A stretch of 64,000 nucleotides of DNA from Novosphingobium hassiacum. Its GTDB lineage: Bacteria; Pseudomonadota; Alphaproteobacteria; Sphingomonadales; Sphingomonadaceae. A program made the position numbers and the translations under genes. A model generated the notes under the pieces. The model made no database searches, was not told the origin of the DNA, and worked only from the letters and a program-made list of their open reading frames with translations. This document shows positions 63,487-64,000 of this stretch, one piece after another. The stretch lies in contig NZ_JACICY010000001.1 in NCBI RefSeq assembly GCF_014196055.1, positions 436,481 to 500,480 of the forward strand, in the 5' to 3' direction. Positions within the stretch are counted from its first letter, which is position 1. Each line of letters opens with the position of its first letter.

Positions 63487-63867
63487 TCAGGTGCCTGGAT
63501 TGGGTGCGAAAGCACAGATCTTGTTACCATCGGGATCGCGCAAATACGCGCCATATTGCTGGCCCGGCGAATTGACGCGCACGCCTGGTTCGCCTTCAGA
63601 TGTGCCGCCATTCGCGATGCCAGCGGCATGCCACGCGTCAACCGCTGCCGAATCCGATGCCTTGAACCCGAGGGTGTGGCCGTTCGACACCGTGTGCGCC
63701 TCGCCATTCGCAGGCTTAGCCACAACCAGTGCGCCAGCAGCTGAAGGAAACGCCGTGCCGTGGGGCAGCGGAACAGCCGTCGTATGGCCAAGTGCGGTCA
63801 TCACCGATGTGTAGAACGCGCGCGACTTGTCGACATCGTTGGTACCAAGGAAGCTATGGGAAAACAT
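63487..63867 (-). CDS. VOC family (glyoxalase-fold) protein
   Basis: The product has 126 residues with the two beta-alpha-beta-beta-beta halves of the VOC fold: MFSHSFLGTNDVDKSRAFYTSVMTALG near the N-terminus and VRVNSPGQQYGAYLRDPDGNKICAF near the C-terminus. It is a metal-binding or resistance-type enzyme of unknown substrate. It lies alone near the end of the window. Confidence 0.85.
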   Translation of the reverse strand: MFSHSFLGTNDVDKSRAFYTSVMTALGHTTAVPLPHGTAFPSAAGALVVAKPANGEAHTVSNGHTLGFKASDSAAVDAWHAAGIANGGTSEGEPGVRVNSPGQQYGAYLRDPDGNKICAFAPNPGT

Positions 63868-64000
63868 CGGGACTCTCCTGAATGGCCGCAGCGGCCGACT
63901 GCGGCCTGATGCACCAGCCGCACCCGGCGCTCAAGCGTTGGAATCACTTGTACCGCGCAATGAAACAGATAACATCTGATAAGGTCAGAAGGTCGTCTCG
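63868..64000. other. Window end, no gene seen
   Basis: These 133 bases contain no supported ORF, tRNA or strong repeat. They are the upstream region of the VOC gene and may hold its promoter. Composition is ordinary for the genome except for an AT-richer patch at 63958-63985. Confidence 0.5.

Overview
The window is a high-GC chromosomal segment of an alphaproteobacterium, most likely a sphingomonad (Sphingomonadales, Novosphingobium-like). Three things support this: a circularly permuted two-piece tmRNA with the tag ANDNEALALAA, the gene order secE-nusG-rplK-rplA, and sphingomonad-type gene families (NDUFA12-like subunit, DUF2155, DUF3297, DUF4403). The first ~90 bases are low-complexity and include a G15/C18 block. 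They look like a contig-end artefact rather than genome.

Layout. 0.1-9.6 kb: astB (arginine succinyltransferase pathway), a small membrane protein, tmRNA, mscL, a LemA/TPM operon with a Nudix hydrolase, an SDR, a GIY-YIG nuclease embedded in palindromic repeat elements, and glutathione-dependent formaldehyde dehydrogenase divergent from a LysR regulator. 9.7-14.3 kb: a catabolic operon (thioesterase-fold protein, serine hydrolase, 3-hydroxyacyl-CoA dehydrogenase, thiolase). 14.2-17 kb: DUF983, der, and a CHAP amidase. 17-24.6 kb: a valine catabolic cluster (mmsB, enoyl-CoA hydratase, 3-hydroxyisobutyryl-CoA hydrolase, acyl-CoA dehydrogenase, mmsA) with two envelope-protein genes inside it and a divergent LysR gene that starts within a palindrome. 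24.7-40.9 kb: housekeeping and envelope genes (tRNA-Val, serS, NlpD-like peptidase, K+ channel, rimO, an HD-GYP-like protein, M28 peptidase, Pit/DUF47 phosphate uptake, CorA, a Baeyer-Villiger-type monooxygenase, a MoaB-like protein, a cyclophilin). 41-43.3 kb: rplA-rplK-nusG-secE. 43.5-45.2 kb: a short islet bounded by a direct repeat of the tRNA-Trp 3' end. 45.2-52.7 kb: aat, DUF2155, NDUFA12-like, DUF192, recX, a fatty acyl-AMP ligase, an alkylsulfatase and cytochrome c. 52.8-61.9 kb: the propionyl-CoA to succinyl-CoA operon (pccB, thiolase, epimerase, methylmalonyl-CoA mutase, pccA) with its divergent pccR/ScfR-type regulator. 61.9-64 kb: DUF4403 and VOC proteins.

Working together, the 17-24 kb cluster would convert isobutyryl-CoA (from valine) to propionyl-CoA, and the 52.8-60.3 kb operon would carry propionyl-CoA to succinyl-CoA. 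Intergenic space is rich in at least five families of palindromic repeats. The two most unusual structures are the REPIN-like repeats flanking the GIY-YIG gene and the tRNA-Trp islet. I found no CRISPR array, prophage, complete insertion sequence or obvious defence island.
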